This document shows positions 37,095-46,133 of a DNA stretch of 59,051 bases, piece by piece. This DNA is from Indibacter alkaliphilus LW1. Its GTDB lineage: Bacteria > Bacteroidota > Bacteroidia > Cytophagales > Cyclobacteriaceae. Numbering within the stretch: position 1 is the first letter of the stretch; each line of letters opens with the position of its first letter. Under the pieces are notes generated by a model, which worked only from the letters and a program-made list of their open reading frames with translations, had not been told where the DNA came from and ran no database searches. The stretch spans positions 1-59,051 of the forward strand of contig NZ_ALWO02000016.1 in the NCBI RefSeq assembly GCF_000295935.2, given 5' to 3'. Made by a program: the position numbers and the translations under genes.

Positions 37095-37487
37095 ATGGGA
37101 CTGCAATCCAAACATAAAGTAGATTCAGCATTCAGTATGTCCTCCATGACGGATATCATCTTCTTGTTGTTGATATTTTTCATGCTTACGTCTTCTTTCA
37201 TTACGCCTTCAGGTTTGCCTGTTAATCTACCTTCCAGCGAATCTTCAGATATCGTTATGCAGGAAATTACCGTTACAGTTACCAAGGACCTGAAGTTTTC
37301 AGTCAATGACAGGGTAGTGTCCAGAGAACAAGTGAAGTCTGAACTTACCAATCTTCTCAAGGATAAAAAGGGGCAGGTTGTCTTGCACATAGATAAAGAA
37401 GTACCCGTAGAGCATTTGGTAGAAATAGGCGGAATAGCAGCCGGGCTTGAAGCAAATGTGACCATCGCGACCAAACCGTACAAATAA
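37095..37487 (+). CDS. ExbD/TolR family protein
   Basis: 130 residues. Short cytoplasmic N-terminus, one helix (about 19-36) with the essential Asp20 in MTDIIFLLLIFFML, and a periplasmic domain (VSREQVKSELTNLL, VVLHIDKEVPVEHLVEIG). It forms the proton-motive-force motor with the TolQ-like protein. One base separates it from the preceding gene; its stop overlaps the next start as TAATG. Confidence 0.95.
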   Translation: MGLQSKHKVDSAFSMSSMTDIIFLLLIFFMLTSSFITPSGLPVNLPSSESSDIVMQEITVTVTKDLKFSVNDRVVSREQVKSELTNLLKDKKGQVVLHIDKEVPVEHLVEIGGIAAGLEANVTIATKPYK

Positions 37488-38446
37488 TGCAGATTTGGGA
37501 ATCAGATAGCCAAGAGGCAGAAAACAAAAAGAAAGCTGCCATCATCACCTTGATAGTAAATATCCTGGTGCTTTTGGCTGTATTCTTTATCGTAGTATGG
37601 AAAGAGCAAATTCCTCCTTTACCTAAGTATGGTATGGAACTCAATTTAGGTTTCTCTGACTTTGGAAGCGGTAACGTCCAAACTACAGTTCCACCTTCTG
37701 AAACCCAAACACAAAATACTCAAGCTCCAGCGCCAGGTGAACAAGCTCCTCAACCTACGGAGTCATCTGTTCCAATTACCCAACCCAAAACAGAAGCAGC
37801 AAAGCCACAGACAAGTCCTGTAAGGCCCACTGTTGAAGCCCGATCCAAGACACCAAGCCCAGTTACAGGAAGCGAGAAGCCCAAACCCGCACCCAAAGAA
37901 CCAAGTCCTGTCAAGAAAGAAACCACTCCTGTGGCCCAGCCTGCTACTTCCGAAGCAGAAAAAACAACGACGAAGGCTGAGGAAAAACCAAAAATTGATC
38001 AAAGAGCAATATTTGGTGCTGGTGGAACTTCAGGTTCAGGAAATCAACCTGCTCAAGGCTCAGCCCAAGGTTCAACAGATAAAAAAGGTGATGAAGGGAA
38101 GCCTCAGGGGACTGTAGATGGAAGAGCAATTATGGGGTCCGGTTCAGGAGAGGGAAACCCGGGGCCTGCTTCAGGTTATAACCTTGAACTTGCAGGGTGG
38201 GACTTTGCCTCTAGACCTAACATCAGTGATAGAGTGTCTACCCGTAATGGTAAAATTGTTTTTAGAATTACGGTTGACGATAGTGGCAGAATAGTTCAGG
38301 CTGTTCCTTTGGAGTATAATGTATCCAATGAGGTCTTGGCCTATTACCGTACTGTGGTCAATCAGATCAATTTTAAAAGACAAGCAGGTGCTGCCACAGC
38401 CGATTATTCTCAAGGGAAAATTACTTTTATAATCAAGGTTGATTAA
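37487..38446 (+). CDS. TolA/TonB-like energy transducer
   Basis: 319 residues. One transmembrane helix (about 17-38), a long Pro/Lys/Thr/Gln-rich periplasmic linker (about 60-225) and a small C-terminal TonB/TolA-like domain (about 232-319: GKIVFRITVDDSGRIVQAVPLEYNVS...). The linker holds two copies of a D(Q/G)RAI(F/M)G(A/S)G motif, about 40 residues apart, followed by Gly/Ser-rich stretches. It should carry force from the TolQR-like motor to an outer-membrane partner, possibly the adjacent beta-barrel. The C-terminal domain is short and lacks a clear YP motif of TonB, so TolA-like is as likely. Confidence 0.85.
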   Translation: MQIWESDSQEAENKKKAAIITLIVNILVLLAVFFIVVWKEQIPPLPKYGMELNLGFSDFGSGNVQTTVPPSETQTQNTQAPAPGEQAPQPTESSVPITQPKTEAAKPQTSPVRPTVEARSKTPSPVTGSEKPKPAPKEPSPVKKETTPVAQPATSEAEKTTTKAEEKPKIDQRAIFGAGGTSGSGNQPAQGSAQGSTDKKGDEGKPQGTVDGRAIMGSGSGEGNPGPASGYNLELAGWDFASRPNISDRVSTRNGKIVFRITVDDSGRIVQAVPLEYNVSNEVLAYYRTVVNQINFKRQAGAATADYSQGKITFIIKVD

Positions 38447-38447
38447 A

Positions 38448-39737
38448 ATGACATATCAAGAGACGTTGGACTACCTGTTCAATGCTTTGCCCATGTTTCA
38501 GCGGGTAGGTGCAGCTGCTTTTAAAAAGGATCTTAGGAACACCATTGCCCTTTGTACCCATTTGGGCGATCCGCAAGATCAATTCAGATCTATCCATGTA
38601 GCAGGCACTAACGGCAAAGGGAGTACATCCCATGCTTTGTGTGCTGTGCTTATGCAGGCTGGTTATAAGGTGGGTTTATATACTTCTCCTCATCTCAAGT
38701 CTTTTACAGAAAGAATCAAAATTAATGGACAGGAAATTCCTGAAAAGGAAGTTGTCGATTTTGTAAAAGAGCATAAATCCTTTCTGGATGAGATAAAGCC
38801 TAGTTTTTTTGAAATGACTGTTGGTCTGGCTTTCTGGTATTTTGCTAAATCCAAAATTGACGTAGCTGTCATCGAAGTTGGTATGGGAGGAAGATTGGAC
38901 AGTACCAATATCATTAATCCTCAATTGACAGTAATCACCAATATCGGTTGGGATCATATGCAGTATTTGGGGAATAGCCTTCCAGAAATAGCCGCTGAGA
39001 AGGCCGGAATAATCAAAGAGGGCGTACCGGTAGTTATCAGTCAAAGACAACCTGAGACAGATGATGTTTTCAGGAAGGTCTCCCACGAGAAAAATGCACC
39101 CATCTACTTTGCAGAAGATACTTTTGAAGTTGCTCCATTTGAAAATGGAACAAATGGATTAAGAAACTATACAATAAGAAATGGAGCACTTTCCTACTCA
39201 TTAGCTTTAGATTTGCTGGGAGATTACCAGTCTTTTAACCTTCCGGGGATATTGCAAAGTATTGATTTGTTAAAAGAACTGGGCTACCATATTCAAACCA
39301 GAGAGGTTAGATCAGCAATGATGCAAGTATGTTCAACGACAGGCTTAAAAGGTAGATGGCAGGTGCTTTCAGAGAATCCATTAACTGTTTGCGATACCGG
39401 ACATAATGAGAATGGACTCCAGATTATCTTGAAGCAAATCAGCAGGACGCCTCATGAGCATTTGTTTTTTGTTTTGGGATTGGTAAACGACAAGGATTTG
39501 AGGAAAGTATTGAGCATGTTGCCCAAAACCGCTTATTACTTTTTCTGTCAAGCCAGTATCCCAAGGGCTCTGGAAGCAGAAACTCTGGCAGCTATGAGTG
39601 AAAATTTTGGCTTAAGAGGAGAAATTGAGAAAGATGTCAATACTGCTGTAGAAAAAGCAAGGAAAAAAGCAGGTTTCAAGGATATGATTTTCATCGGAGG
39701 CAGTACCTTTGTGGTCGCTGAAATCAAGGAATTATAA
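38448..39737 (+). CDS. folC: Bifunctional folylpolyglutamate synthase/dihydrofolate synthase
   Basis: 429 residues of the Mur ligase superfamily. The P-loop VAGTNGKGSTSHALCAVL, VIEVGMGGRLDSTNII, ITNIGWDHMQYLGNSLPEIAAEKAGIIK and CDTGHNENGL are diagnostic. It adds glutamate to dihydropteroate and folates. The ATG at 38448 follows the transducer stop by one base; a TTG at 38439 would overlap. Its place after a Tol-like operon is probably only transcriptional convenience. Confidence 0.96.
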   Translation: MTYQETLDYLFNALPMFQRVGAAAFKKDLRNTIALCTHLGDPQDQFRSIHVAGTNGKGSTSHALCAVLMQAGYKVGLYTSPHLKSFTERIKINGQEIPEKEVVDFVKEHKSFLDEIKPSFFEMTVGLAFWYFAKSKIDVAVIEVGMGGRLDSTNIINPQLTVITNIGWDHMQYLGNSLPEIAAEKAGIIKEGVPVVISQRQPETDDVFRKVSHEKNAPIYFAEDTFEVAPFENGTNGLRNYTIRNGALSYSLALDLLGDYQSFNLPGILQSIDLLKELGYHIQTREVRSAMMQVCSTTGLKGRWQVLSENPLTVCDTGHNENGLQIILKQISRTPHEHLFFVLGLVNDKDLRKVLSMLPKTAYYFFCQASIPRALEAETLAAMSENFGLRGEIEKDVNTAVEKARKKAGFKDMIFIGGSTFVVAEIKEL

Positions 39738-39738
39738 G

Positions 39739-40401
39739 ATGGGCAGAAAAAAACTGCAAAGATTTAAGGAAAACGAAGAAAACCGAAACGTAGTCCAGGA
39801 AGGAAAAGAGATTTTTGAAAAGATAAAGGGTAACTGGAAAGCCCTTCAATTTGAAAACGAGAAACCCCTTACAGTAGAATTGGCCTGTGGCAGGGGTGAA
39901 TTTACAGTTGGTTTGGCAAGACAATATCCGGATAGAAATTTTATTGGAGTTGATATCAAAGGTTCCAGGATATGGAAAGGGAGTACTATCGCTATTCAGG
40001 AAGGATTGGAGAATGTGGCTTTTTTACGAACCCAGATTCAGATGTTGGAGAAATTTTTTGCTGATGGAGAAATCGCAGAGCTTTGGATTACATTTCCGGA
40101 CCCTTTCCCTAGGGATGGGGATGAAAAGAGGAGGCTGACTTCTCCCAGATTTTTGGATATGTATAGACCCATGATCCAAAAGGACGGGACTGTGCATTTC
40201 AAAACTGACAATACCGGTCTTTTTGATTTCACACTGGAAGTACTAGGTCAGCGGGAGGACGTGGATTTAATTTTTTCCACTCATGATTTTTATACTTCGG
40301 AGCTAAAAGACGAGCATCATGGGATCAAGACCCGCTATGAAAAAATATTCAGTGATAAAGGAGAGAAAATCAAATACCTGAAATTTAGATTTAAAGAGTG
40401 A
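39739..40401 (+). CDS. trmB: tRNA (guanine-N7)-methyltransferase
   Basis: 220 residues from the ATG right after the folC stop (a longer frame starts inside folC at 39709). AdoMet motif VELACGRGEFTVGLA, then DRNFIGVDIKG, and the catalytic ITFPDPFPRDGDEKRRLTSP as in TrmB (normally PDPWPKKRHHKRRL). It modifies G46 of tRNAs. Last gene before a terminator. Confidence 0.96.
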   Translation: MGRKKLQRFKENEENRNVVQEGKEIFEKIKGNWKALQFENEKPLTVELACGRGEFTVGLARQYPDRNFIGVDIKGSRIWKGSTIAIQEGLENVAFLRTQIQMLEKFFADGEIAELWITFPDPFPRDGDEKRRLTSPRFLDMYRPMIQKDGTVHFKTDNTGLFDFTLEVLGQREDVDLIFSTHDFYTSELKDEHHGIKTRYEKIFSDKGEKIKYLKFRFKE

Positions 40402-40402
40402 C

Positions 40403-40428
40403 AAAAAGGGCGGCATCGCCCTTTTTTT
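40403..40428 (+). terminator. Terminator of trmB and the envelope/folC operon
   Basis: A 10-bp stem (40403-40412 with 40417-40426, loop GCAT) of which the GC part is GGGCG/CGCCC, followed by a T-run to 40428. Confidence 0.9.
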
Positions 40429-40590
40429 CATAGTCAGAAATTTCACAGGTTGTTATGTACTCCGAGAATAGGTGAGGATTGGCTAATATTTTCGAGGTAG
40501 ATATATTGTATCATTCCGCTTATAAAAGTGTGGGAGAAATTGATTCAGATTTTTGTGATATTTATCGGCAAAACTTACCTTCTACCTATT

Positions 40591-42846
40591 ATGAAATACC
40601 TATCTGCCCTATTGATTTGTATGTTTTTTGTCCAGGAATCTTATGCCCAGTTCCCTAAGGAAAAGTATGAGAAAGCGGCTTATTACCTGACCAATAACCT
40701 GGAAAAGGAAGTTTTTCACTTGGAAGTCAAACCCAATTGGGTCGAAAAGGGAAGTAAGTTTTGGCATGTGGCCCAGACAGCTGAAGGAAAGAGATTTTTT
40801 CTTACTGAGGTTCAAGACGCAAAGACCACACCTTTGTTTGACCACAGGAGGATGGCAGATTTACTTTCAGAGCAATCAGGAGAGGATGTTGATCCTGCTG
40901 ATTTGCCATTTGATCGAATAAGGTGGTATGAAGGGAAAAAGATAGGATTTACTTGGAGGAACAGGGACTGGATATATGATTTAGAAGAGGGGAATCTTTC
41001 ATTTGAGCAAAGTGATAGGAAGCAGAACGTTCAGGGCTTATCTCCGGATGGGCAATGGCGGGCCTTCCAAAAGGATCATAACCTCTATGTGGAGAACCTC
41101 ATCACAGGTGAACAAAGGCAGTTGAGTGTTGCAGGCAAGCAAGGCTTTGAATATGCTTCGGGTTATGGTTGGAGCGATTTGGTCAAAGGAGAAGGAGGGA
41201 CAAGACCTGAGCGGTTTTATGTGTCTTGGTCGCCCGATTCAAAGAAAATCCTGACCAATGTAGTGGACCTTCGCCTGGCCGAAAAAATGTATCTGCTAGA
41301 CTTCAGTCAAGATGATAAATTCAGGCCTGATTTGTATGGCTATTATAGAGCTTCCCCAGGGGATTCTACAGTAGTGCAGCTGACTCCAGTGATTTTTGAT
41401 GTAGAAAACAAAACTGAAAAGCTCTTAAACTCTCTTAAGAGGCCACATTTTATGTCGGTGAACCTTAGGTGGCAAGAGGACAGTCAGCACCTTCGGGGGA
41501 TTTATTTGGAAAGGGGTTTTAAGAAGTCACATTTCCTGGAAGTGAGTTTGGATGGGGCTGTGAGAGATTTGTTTACAGATGAGCAGGAGACTTTTGTGAA
41601 TAGAGATGTTTTGTTTCATCAGTTTCAAAATGGGGATTTTATCATTTCTTCCGAAAAATCAGGATGGAACCACCTGTACCATTATAACAGCACAGGAAGA
41701 TTGATCAGACAGCTCACCAATGGAGAATTTGTGATCCATAAAATCTCCGGTGTGGATGAAAAAAACCAATTGGTCTTTTTCGAAGCATCAGGAAAAGAAA
41801 AGGGGAGTAACCCTTATTTCAATCACCTTTATTCCGTAAAGTTGGACGGAACCGGAGTGAAGTTACTTACTCCTGAAAATGCATTTCATGAGATTGATCT
41901 GGCACCCGATTTCAAAAGCTTTTTGGACAACTACTCAAGGCCTGATGCTCCAACAGTTTCTGTCTTACGCTCTGCAAAAGATGGGAGTATCATTAGGGAA
42001 GTATCAAGAGCGGATGTTTCCAATTTGCTTAATAGGGGATATAAGTTTCCGGACTCCTTCACCGCCACAGCCAAAGATGGGATTACAGAGCTATACGGAC
42101 TTTATTTTGTTCCAAGTGATTTTGACCCTGGCAAAAAATACCCGGTCATAGATTACACCTACACGGGACCACATACAGCTGTAACTCCTAAAACTTTCAA
42201 ATCTGCTTTATTTAACCATCCCCAGCAAATGGCGGAATTGGGTTTTGTAGTAGTGATGGTCGATGGCCTGGGAACTGGTGGGAGGGGAAAAGTATTTCAG
42301 AATCATTCCTATAGAAACCTCGGAGACGGCACTACAGATCATGTTTTGGCCATAAAGCAACTTGCAGAGAATACCACATTTATTGATTTGGAAAAAGTCG
42401 GGATTTATGGACATTCTGCAGGAGGATACGATGCAGCTAGAGCTATGCTGCTTCATTCTGATTTTTACAAAGTAGGAGTAAGCTCAGCAGCAGATCATGA
42501 CCATAGGATGGAAAAAGCCTGGTGGCCGGAAATGTTTATGGGGTATCCAATAGAAGAATACTACCACGAACAATCCAATGTGACCAATGCACATAAGCTT
42601 AAGGGGAAATTGTTGATAGCACATGGAGCCATGGATGAAAATGTCAACCCTTCCGCATCCTACAAATTTGCCGAGGAGCTGATCAAGGCAGGCAAGGATT
42701 TCGATTTTTTCATATGGCCCAGCCGGGATCATAATTTCGGAAGGCCATATGGAGATTATTTCACCAAGAAGCGTTGGGATTATTTTATAGAACACTTGAT
42801 GGGAGAGGAACCTATTAGGAATTATCAGCCTGAAGCATTGAGATAG
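40591..42846 (+). CDS. Secreted dipeptidyl peptidase IV-like serine peptidase (S9B)
   Basis: 751 residues. The ATG at 40591 starts a signal peptide (MKYLSALLICMFFVQESYAQ); an upstream TTG/ATG frame from 40528 would bury it. The N-terminal half is the DPP4 beta-propeller (WSPDSKKILTNVVDLR). The C-terminal hydrolase has Ser609 in YGHSAGGYDAA, Asp in AHGAMDENVNP and His in WPSRDHNFGR. It removes X-Pro or X-Ala dipeptides in the periplasm; specificity is inferred. The gene overlaps the convergent GNAT gene by 32 bp. Confidence 0.93.
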   Translation: MKYLSALLICMFFVQESYAQFPKEKYEKAAYYLTNNLEKEVFHLEVKPNWVEKGSKFWHVAQTAEGKRFFLTEVQDAKTTPLFDHRRMADLLSEQSGEDVDPADLPFDRIRWYEGKKIGFTWRNRDWIYDLEEGNLSFEQSDRKQNVQGLSPDGQWRAFQKDHNLYVENLITGEQRQLSVAGKQGFEYASGYGWSDLVKGEGGTRPERFYVSWSPDSKKILTNVVDLRLAEKMYLLDFSQDDKFRPDLYGYYRASPGDSTVVQLTPVIFDVENKTEKLLNSLKRPHFMSVNLRWQEDSQHLRGIYLERGFKKSHFLEVSLDGAVRDLFTDEQETFVNRDVLFHQFQNGDFIISSEKSGWNHLYHYNSTGRLIRQLTNGEFVIHKISGVDEKNQLVFFEASGKEKGSNPYFNHLYSVKLDGTGVKLLTPENAFHEIDLAPDFKSFLDNYSRPDAPTVSVLRSAKDGSIIREVSRADVSNLLNRGYKFPDSFTATAKDGITELYGLYFVPSDFDPGKKYPVIDYTYTGPHTAVTPKTFKSALFNHPQQMAELGFVVVMVDGLGTGGRGKVFQNHSYRNLGDGTTDHVLAIKQLAENTTFIDLEKVGIYGHSAGGYDAARAMLLHSDFYKVGVSSAADHDHRMEKAWWPEMFMGYPIEEYYHEQSNVTNAHKLKGKLLIAHGAMDENVNPSASYKFAEELIKAGKDFDFFIWPSRDHNFGRPYGDYFTKKRWDYFIEHLMGEEPIRNYQPEALR

Positions 42847-43333
42847 ACATTTCCATAACGATATCATCCATGACAAAACCGTTTCCTATATCGATTACTT
42901 CACGATAGGCTTCGTAAAAACCTATTTTTAGATAAAATGATATGGCTTTGTGGTTATGTCGGTTGACATTGAGGAATATGTGGTTTTGTCCATTCTGTTT
43001 GGCAATTGACTTGACTTCTTCAATCAGCTTCAAGCCATACCCTTTGCCCTGCGTTTCCTGTAAGAGGTAGATTTTGTGGATTTTGGTCTTTTTCTCCTTG
43101 GCATCAAGTTGATAGGAGCAGTAACCTACGGGCCTTTGGTTTTCCTCACCCAGTAAAAACACATGGTTCTTATCTTCCACTTGATTTTTAAGAGATTCCA
43201 GACTATACATCCAGTCCATCATAAAATCAATTTGTGTGGGTGTCAGGACGTCAGAGAAAGTCTTCGGCCATACATCTAGGGCGACTTCTCTGACTAAATG
43301 AAGTTCATTGGATTGGATTTCTCGTATTTTCAT
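42815..43333 (-). CDS. GNAT family N-acetyltransferase
   Basis: 172 residues. The acetyl-CoA-binding motif appears as KIHKIYLLQETQGKGYGLKLIEEV (R/Q-x-x-G-x-G/A pattern) with HIFLNVNRHNHKAISFYLKIGF near the end. Substrate unknown. Its last 32 bases lie inside the 3' end of the dipeptidyl peptidase gene on the other strand. Confidence 0.9.
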   Translation of the reverse strand: MKIREIQSNELHLVREVALDVWPKTFSDVLTPTQIDFMMDWMYSLESLKNQVEDKNHVFLLGEENQRPVGYCSYQLDAKEKKTKIHKIYLLQETQGKGYGLKLIEEVKSIAKQNGQNHIFLNVNRHNHKAISFYLKIGFYEAYREVIDIGNGFVMDDIVMEMSISMLQADNS

Positions 43334-43489
43334 TGAATAAAACTAATCTGCTTCTAATCTAAAAAAAATCCTTACAATTAGTTCCTTATTATTAACAATC
43401 GGAACTAGAAAGGATTAAAGTATGTAAGCAAATATACATATCCGCAATTATACCACTAACCAAACTAAATAAGAGCCTAGATTAACCCG

Positions 43490-43525
43490 ATCCCGAGGCT
43501 CCGGGATTGGATCCGCCTCGGCGGA
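43490..43525. repeat. Tandem GC-rich hairpins (REP-like element)
   Basis: Two GC-rich palindromes lie 4 bp apart in an otherwise AT-rich gap: ATCCCG/CGGGAT (43490-43495 with 43502-43507) and TCCGCC/GGCGGA (43512-43517 with 43520-43525). This resembles small intergenic palindromic repeats, but a second copy cannot be seen in the window. No T-run follows, so it is not a standard terminator. Confidence 0.5.
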
Positions 43526-43618
43526 CAAGTTATTTATTGATATTGTCTTGAAATCATAGGTTTATTCCACTCTTAAAGTTCTACTGATAAGAGCGGATAA
43601 TCATGAAAGAAAATATAT

Positions 43619-44053
43619 ATGGTGTCCCATCAAAGCATGTCAATCAAAGATAAAATCAATAAAAAGCTGCTGGATAATGAACTTGAGTTTCAAGCTAGTC
43701 GAAGTTCTGGTCCTGGCGGTCAAAATGTCAACAAAGTCAATTCTAAAATCACCCTGAAATTTTCGGTTGTGAATTCCCGCGTGCTTAATGAGCAGGAGAA
43801 AGAAATGATTTTCAAAAAACTGGATAAAAAGATCAATGCTGATGGAGAATTACTGATACAAGTGGAGGAAAAGCGATCCCAATATCAGAATAAAGAAATT
43901 GCGGTCCGAAAGTTTTATGATTTGTTAAGGAAAGCCTTTCAACGGAGGAAAATCAGAAAGGCTACCAAGCCTGGAAAAGCTGCCATCGAAAAACGTTTAA
44001 AATCAAAAAAGAAGCAATCCGAAAAGAAAAAAAACCGACAGGTCGACTGGTGA
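43619..44053 (+). CDS. arfB: ArfB-like ribosome-rescue peptidyl-tRNA hydrolase
   Basis: 144 residues. The release-factor catalytic loop SSGPGGQNVNKVNSKI has an intact GGQ, and the basic C-terminal tail (KRLKSKKKQSEKKKNRQVDW) is what inserts into the mRNA channel of stalled ribosomes. There is no codon-recognition domain, so it frees peptides from ribosomes lacking a stop codon. The start may instead be Met7 at 43637; the family tolerates both. Monocistronic. Confidence 0.92.
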   Translation: MVSHQSMSIKDKINKKLLDNELEFQASRSSGPGGQNVNKVNSKITLKFSVVNSRVLNEQEKEMIFKKLDKKINADGELLIQVEEKRSQYQNKEIAVRKFYDLLRKAFQRRKIRKATKPGKAAIEKRLKSKKKQSEKKKNRQVDW

Positions 44054-44111
44054 TGAATTTTAGCGGAAGATTTCATATTATTGAGTTTCAAGTCGCCCCG
44101 ATTTCCATTTC

Positions 44112-46007
44112 ATGCTTAAAACCAGAACAATCCTCATTTGCACATTTTTTTTCACTCTATTGGAAGCTTTTGCTTTTCAGCAGGATGAAGACTTTGATTT
44201 CCTAATGGAGCAGGCCTTAAAGTACCGGTATGATAACTTGGATTCGGCCTTTTATTTTATATCCAGATTGGAGGATTACTTAGAAAAATCCCCGGATCCC
44301 ATCAAAAAGACAGAGGTGCTTTACAGAAAGGGTGGTATCTACTATGTTTCCGGTGATTATATCAATGCCCAAAGTGTTTACAATGAGGCTCATGATCTTG
44401 CCTTACAATCAGGAGATTCCCTTTCCATCGCCAAAGTCCAAAATGGAAAAGGATTAATTTTACTGGGGCAGGAAAAATATATTGAAGCTATCGATGTTTG
44501 GAAACAGGCATTACCTGTTTTCAAAAAAGCTGGAGACAAAAGCATGGAGGGTAATTTAAGTTTCAATATAGGCTTGGCTTATTCTCAGATTTTTGAATAT
44601 TCCAAATCACTGGAATTTTTGCATGAAGCTTACAAGCTATTAGAGGTTTCGGGAAATCTTGCTTTGAAAGACATGACAATTAATAGACTGGGGAAAGTTT
44701 ATTTTGACATTGGTAATGATGAAAAGGCTATGTTGTATTACGGAATGTTGCTCTCAAGGGAATATGAACTGAGTAATTGGGAAAAGACTTTCTTATATGC
44801 GGGACTTGCAGAGCTGGAGTTGAAAGCTGGGAATGATGCCAAAGCTGCAGCTTTTTCTGAAAAATCGTATGGTTTTGCGAAGGATCTTAAGGCCTTGTGG
44901 GACATGGAAAGAGCAACCAATATCTGGTCAAGAGCTTTGGAAAATCTTCAGGATTATAGACAAGCGCTAAATATTGCAAGGATGAATAAGTCCTACGCAG
45001 ATAGCTTATTGAATATAGAAAAAGAAAGGGGGATTAGTTTTTTACAACTTCAGGTCAAAGATGCTGAAAACAAACAGCTATTGAATCAGAATGAATTGAT
45101 TCAACAAAAGTCCCAGCAAAGAAGAGCCTTAAATCTGATTTTGATCCTGCTATCGATTTTTTTGGGAGTATTGGTTTTTAATTATAGAAAAAACCTAAAG
45201 CTCAGGGATAGATTCAATCAAAAACTCGAAAAGCTTAACAAAGAGTTAAACGAAAAAAGGAAATTGATTGCAGCGCAAAATGAAAGCCTTAACCAAATCA
45301 ATGAAGCTAAAAATAAGCTTTTTTCAATACTTTCCCATGACCTTCGATCTCCAATAGGGAACCTTAAAAGTTTTGTCATGCTGGACAAAAAAGGAGTATT
45401 TAACCAGGACGAAAAAACACAGGCTTTGAATCTTTTGGAAGAGCAGCTGAATAAAACGGACAACTTATTGGAAAATCTTTTGGATTGGGCCAAATCTCAA
45501 TTAGAGGGTTTTAATACCAAACAGGAAGTCCTATCTGTCAAAGAAATAATGGAGGAAGCGCTCGTACAATATGAGTTTCAGATCAGCAACAAACAGCTGA
45601 ATATACAGCATATTGGGCCTGACCCAACACTGAAATATGTAATTGCTGACCGAAGTCATTTGCAAATGATTTTTCAGAATATTATCAGCAATGCCATCAA
45701 GTTTTCACCCAAATCTGGCAAATTGAGTATTTTCTATTCTGAAAGTGCTGAGTTTGCAAGAATACATATCAAGGACAGTGGTCAAGGTATGGAGGCAGAA
45801 GACAGGGAAAGACTGGAAAATGATTTTTCAATGGTCAAGTCACAGAAAGGCACTTTAGGAGAAAAAGGAACAGGTTTGGGGCTATTACTGGTCAAACAAC
45901 TATTGGTCTATAATGGAGGCTTTTTGAAGGTGAAAAGTAAAGCAGGTTATGGTACGGAGATGATTGTTCATCTTAAAAGGAACACTGTAGAACTCTCAGA
46001 GAATTGA
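44112..46007 (+). CDS. TPR-containing membrane sensor histidine kinase
   Basis: 631 residues. A signal/anchor segment (about 1-21) is followed by a periplasmic TPR region (about 25-300), a coiled stretch, a transmembrane helix (339-357), and the cytoplasmic kinase: His409 in FSILSHDLRSPIGN, N-box IISNAIKFSPKSG, DSGQGM and GTGLGLLLVKQL. The TPR sensor likely senses proteins or peptides in the periplasm. No response regulator is adjacent, so it is an orphan. Confidence 0.93.
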   Translation: MLKTRTILICTFFFTLLEAFAFQQDEDFDFLMEQALKYRYDNLDSAFYFISRLEDYLEKSPDPIKKTEVLYRKGGIYYVSGDYINAQSVYNEAHDLALQSGDSLSIAKVQNGKGLILLGQEKYIEAIDVWKQALPVFKKAGDKSMEGNLSFNIGLAYSQIFEYSKSLEFLHEAYKLLEVSGNLALKDMTINRLGKVYFDIGNDEKAMLYYGMLLSREYELSNWEKTFLYAGLAELELKAGNDAKAAAFSEKSYGFAKDLKALWDMERATNIWSRALENLQDYRQALNIARMNKSYADSLLNIEKERGISFLQLQVKDAENKQLLNQNELIQQKSQQRRALNLILILLSIFLGVLVFNYRKNLKLRDRFNQKLEKLNKELNEKRKLIAAQNESLNQINEAKNKLFSILSHDLRSPIGNLKSFVMLDKKGVFNQDEKTQALNLLEEQLNKTDNLLENLLDWAKSQLEGFNTKQEVLSVKEIMEEALVQYEFQISNKQLNIQHIGPDPTLKYVIADRSHLQMIFQNIISNAIKFSPKSGKLSIFYSESAEFARIHIKDSGQGMEAEDRERLENDFSMVKSQKGTLGEKGTGLGLLLVKQLLVYNGGFLKVKSKAGYGTEMIVHLKRNTVELSEN

Positions 46008-46122
46008 ATTCAACCTTTTTTAATCAGGAATCACAAAATATAACCAACCTTGTAAAGGAAATTGGATAGTTGCCGATAATAAAATACTTTCCCTGATTAT
46101 ATCATTCTCACAACCTTAACAA

Positions 46123-46129
46123 AAGGAGG
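46123..46129 (+). promoter_or_regulatory. Strong Shine-Dalgarno deciding a TTG start for the TldD-like gene
   Basis: AAGGAGG lies four bases before a TTG at 46134. Such a strong Shine-Dalgarno is rare in this window and supports the TTG, which gives MKRRDF with the twin-arginine pair at the start. Confidence 0.65.
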
Positions 46130-46133
46130 AAAT

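Noticed and set aside
43603-43653. 16-codon ORF overlapping the start of the ArfB-like gene in another frame
   Set aside because: Too short and with no supporting signal; likely chance overlap.
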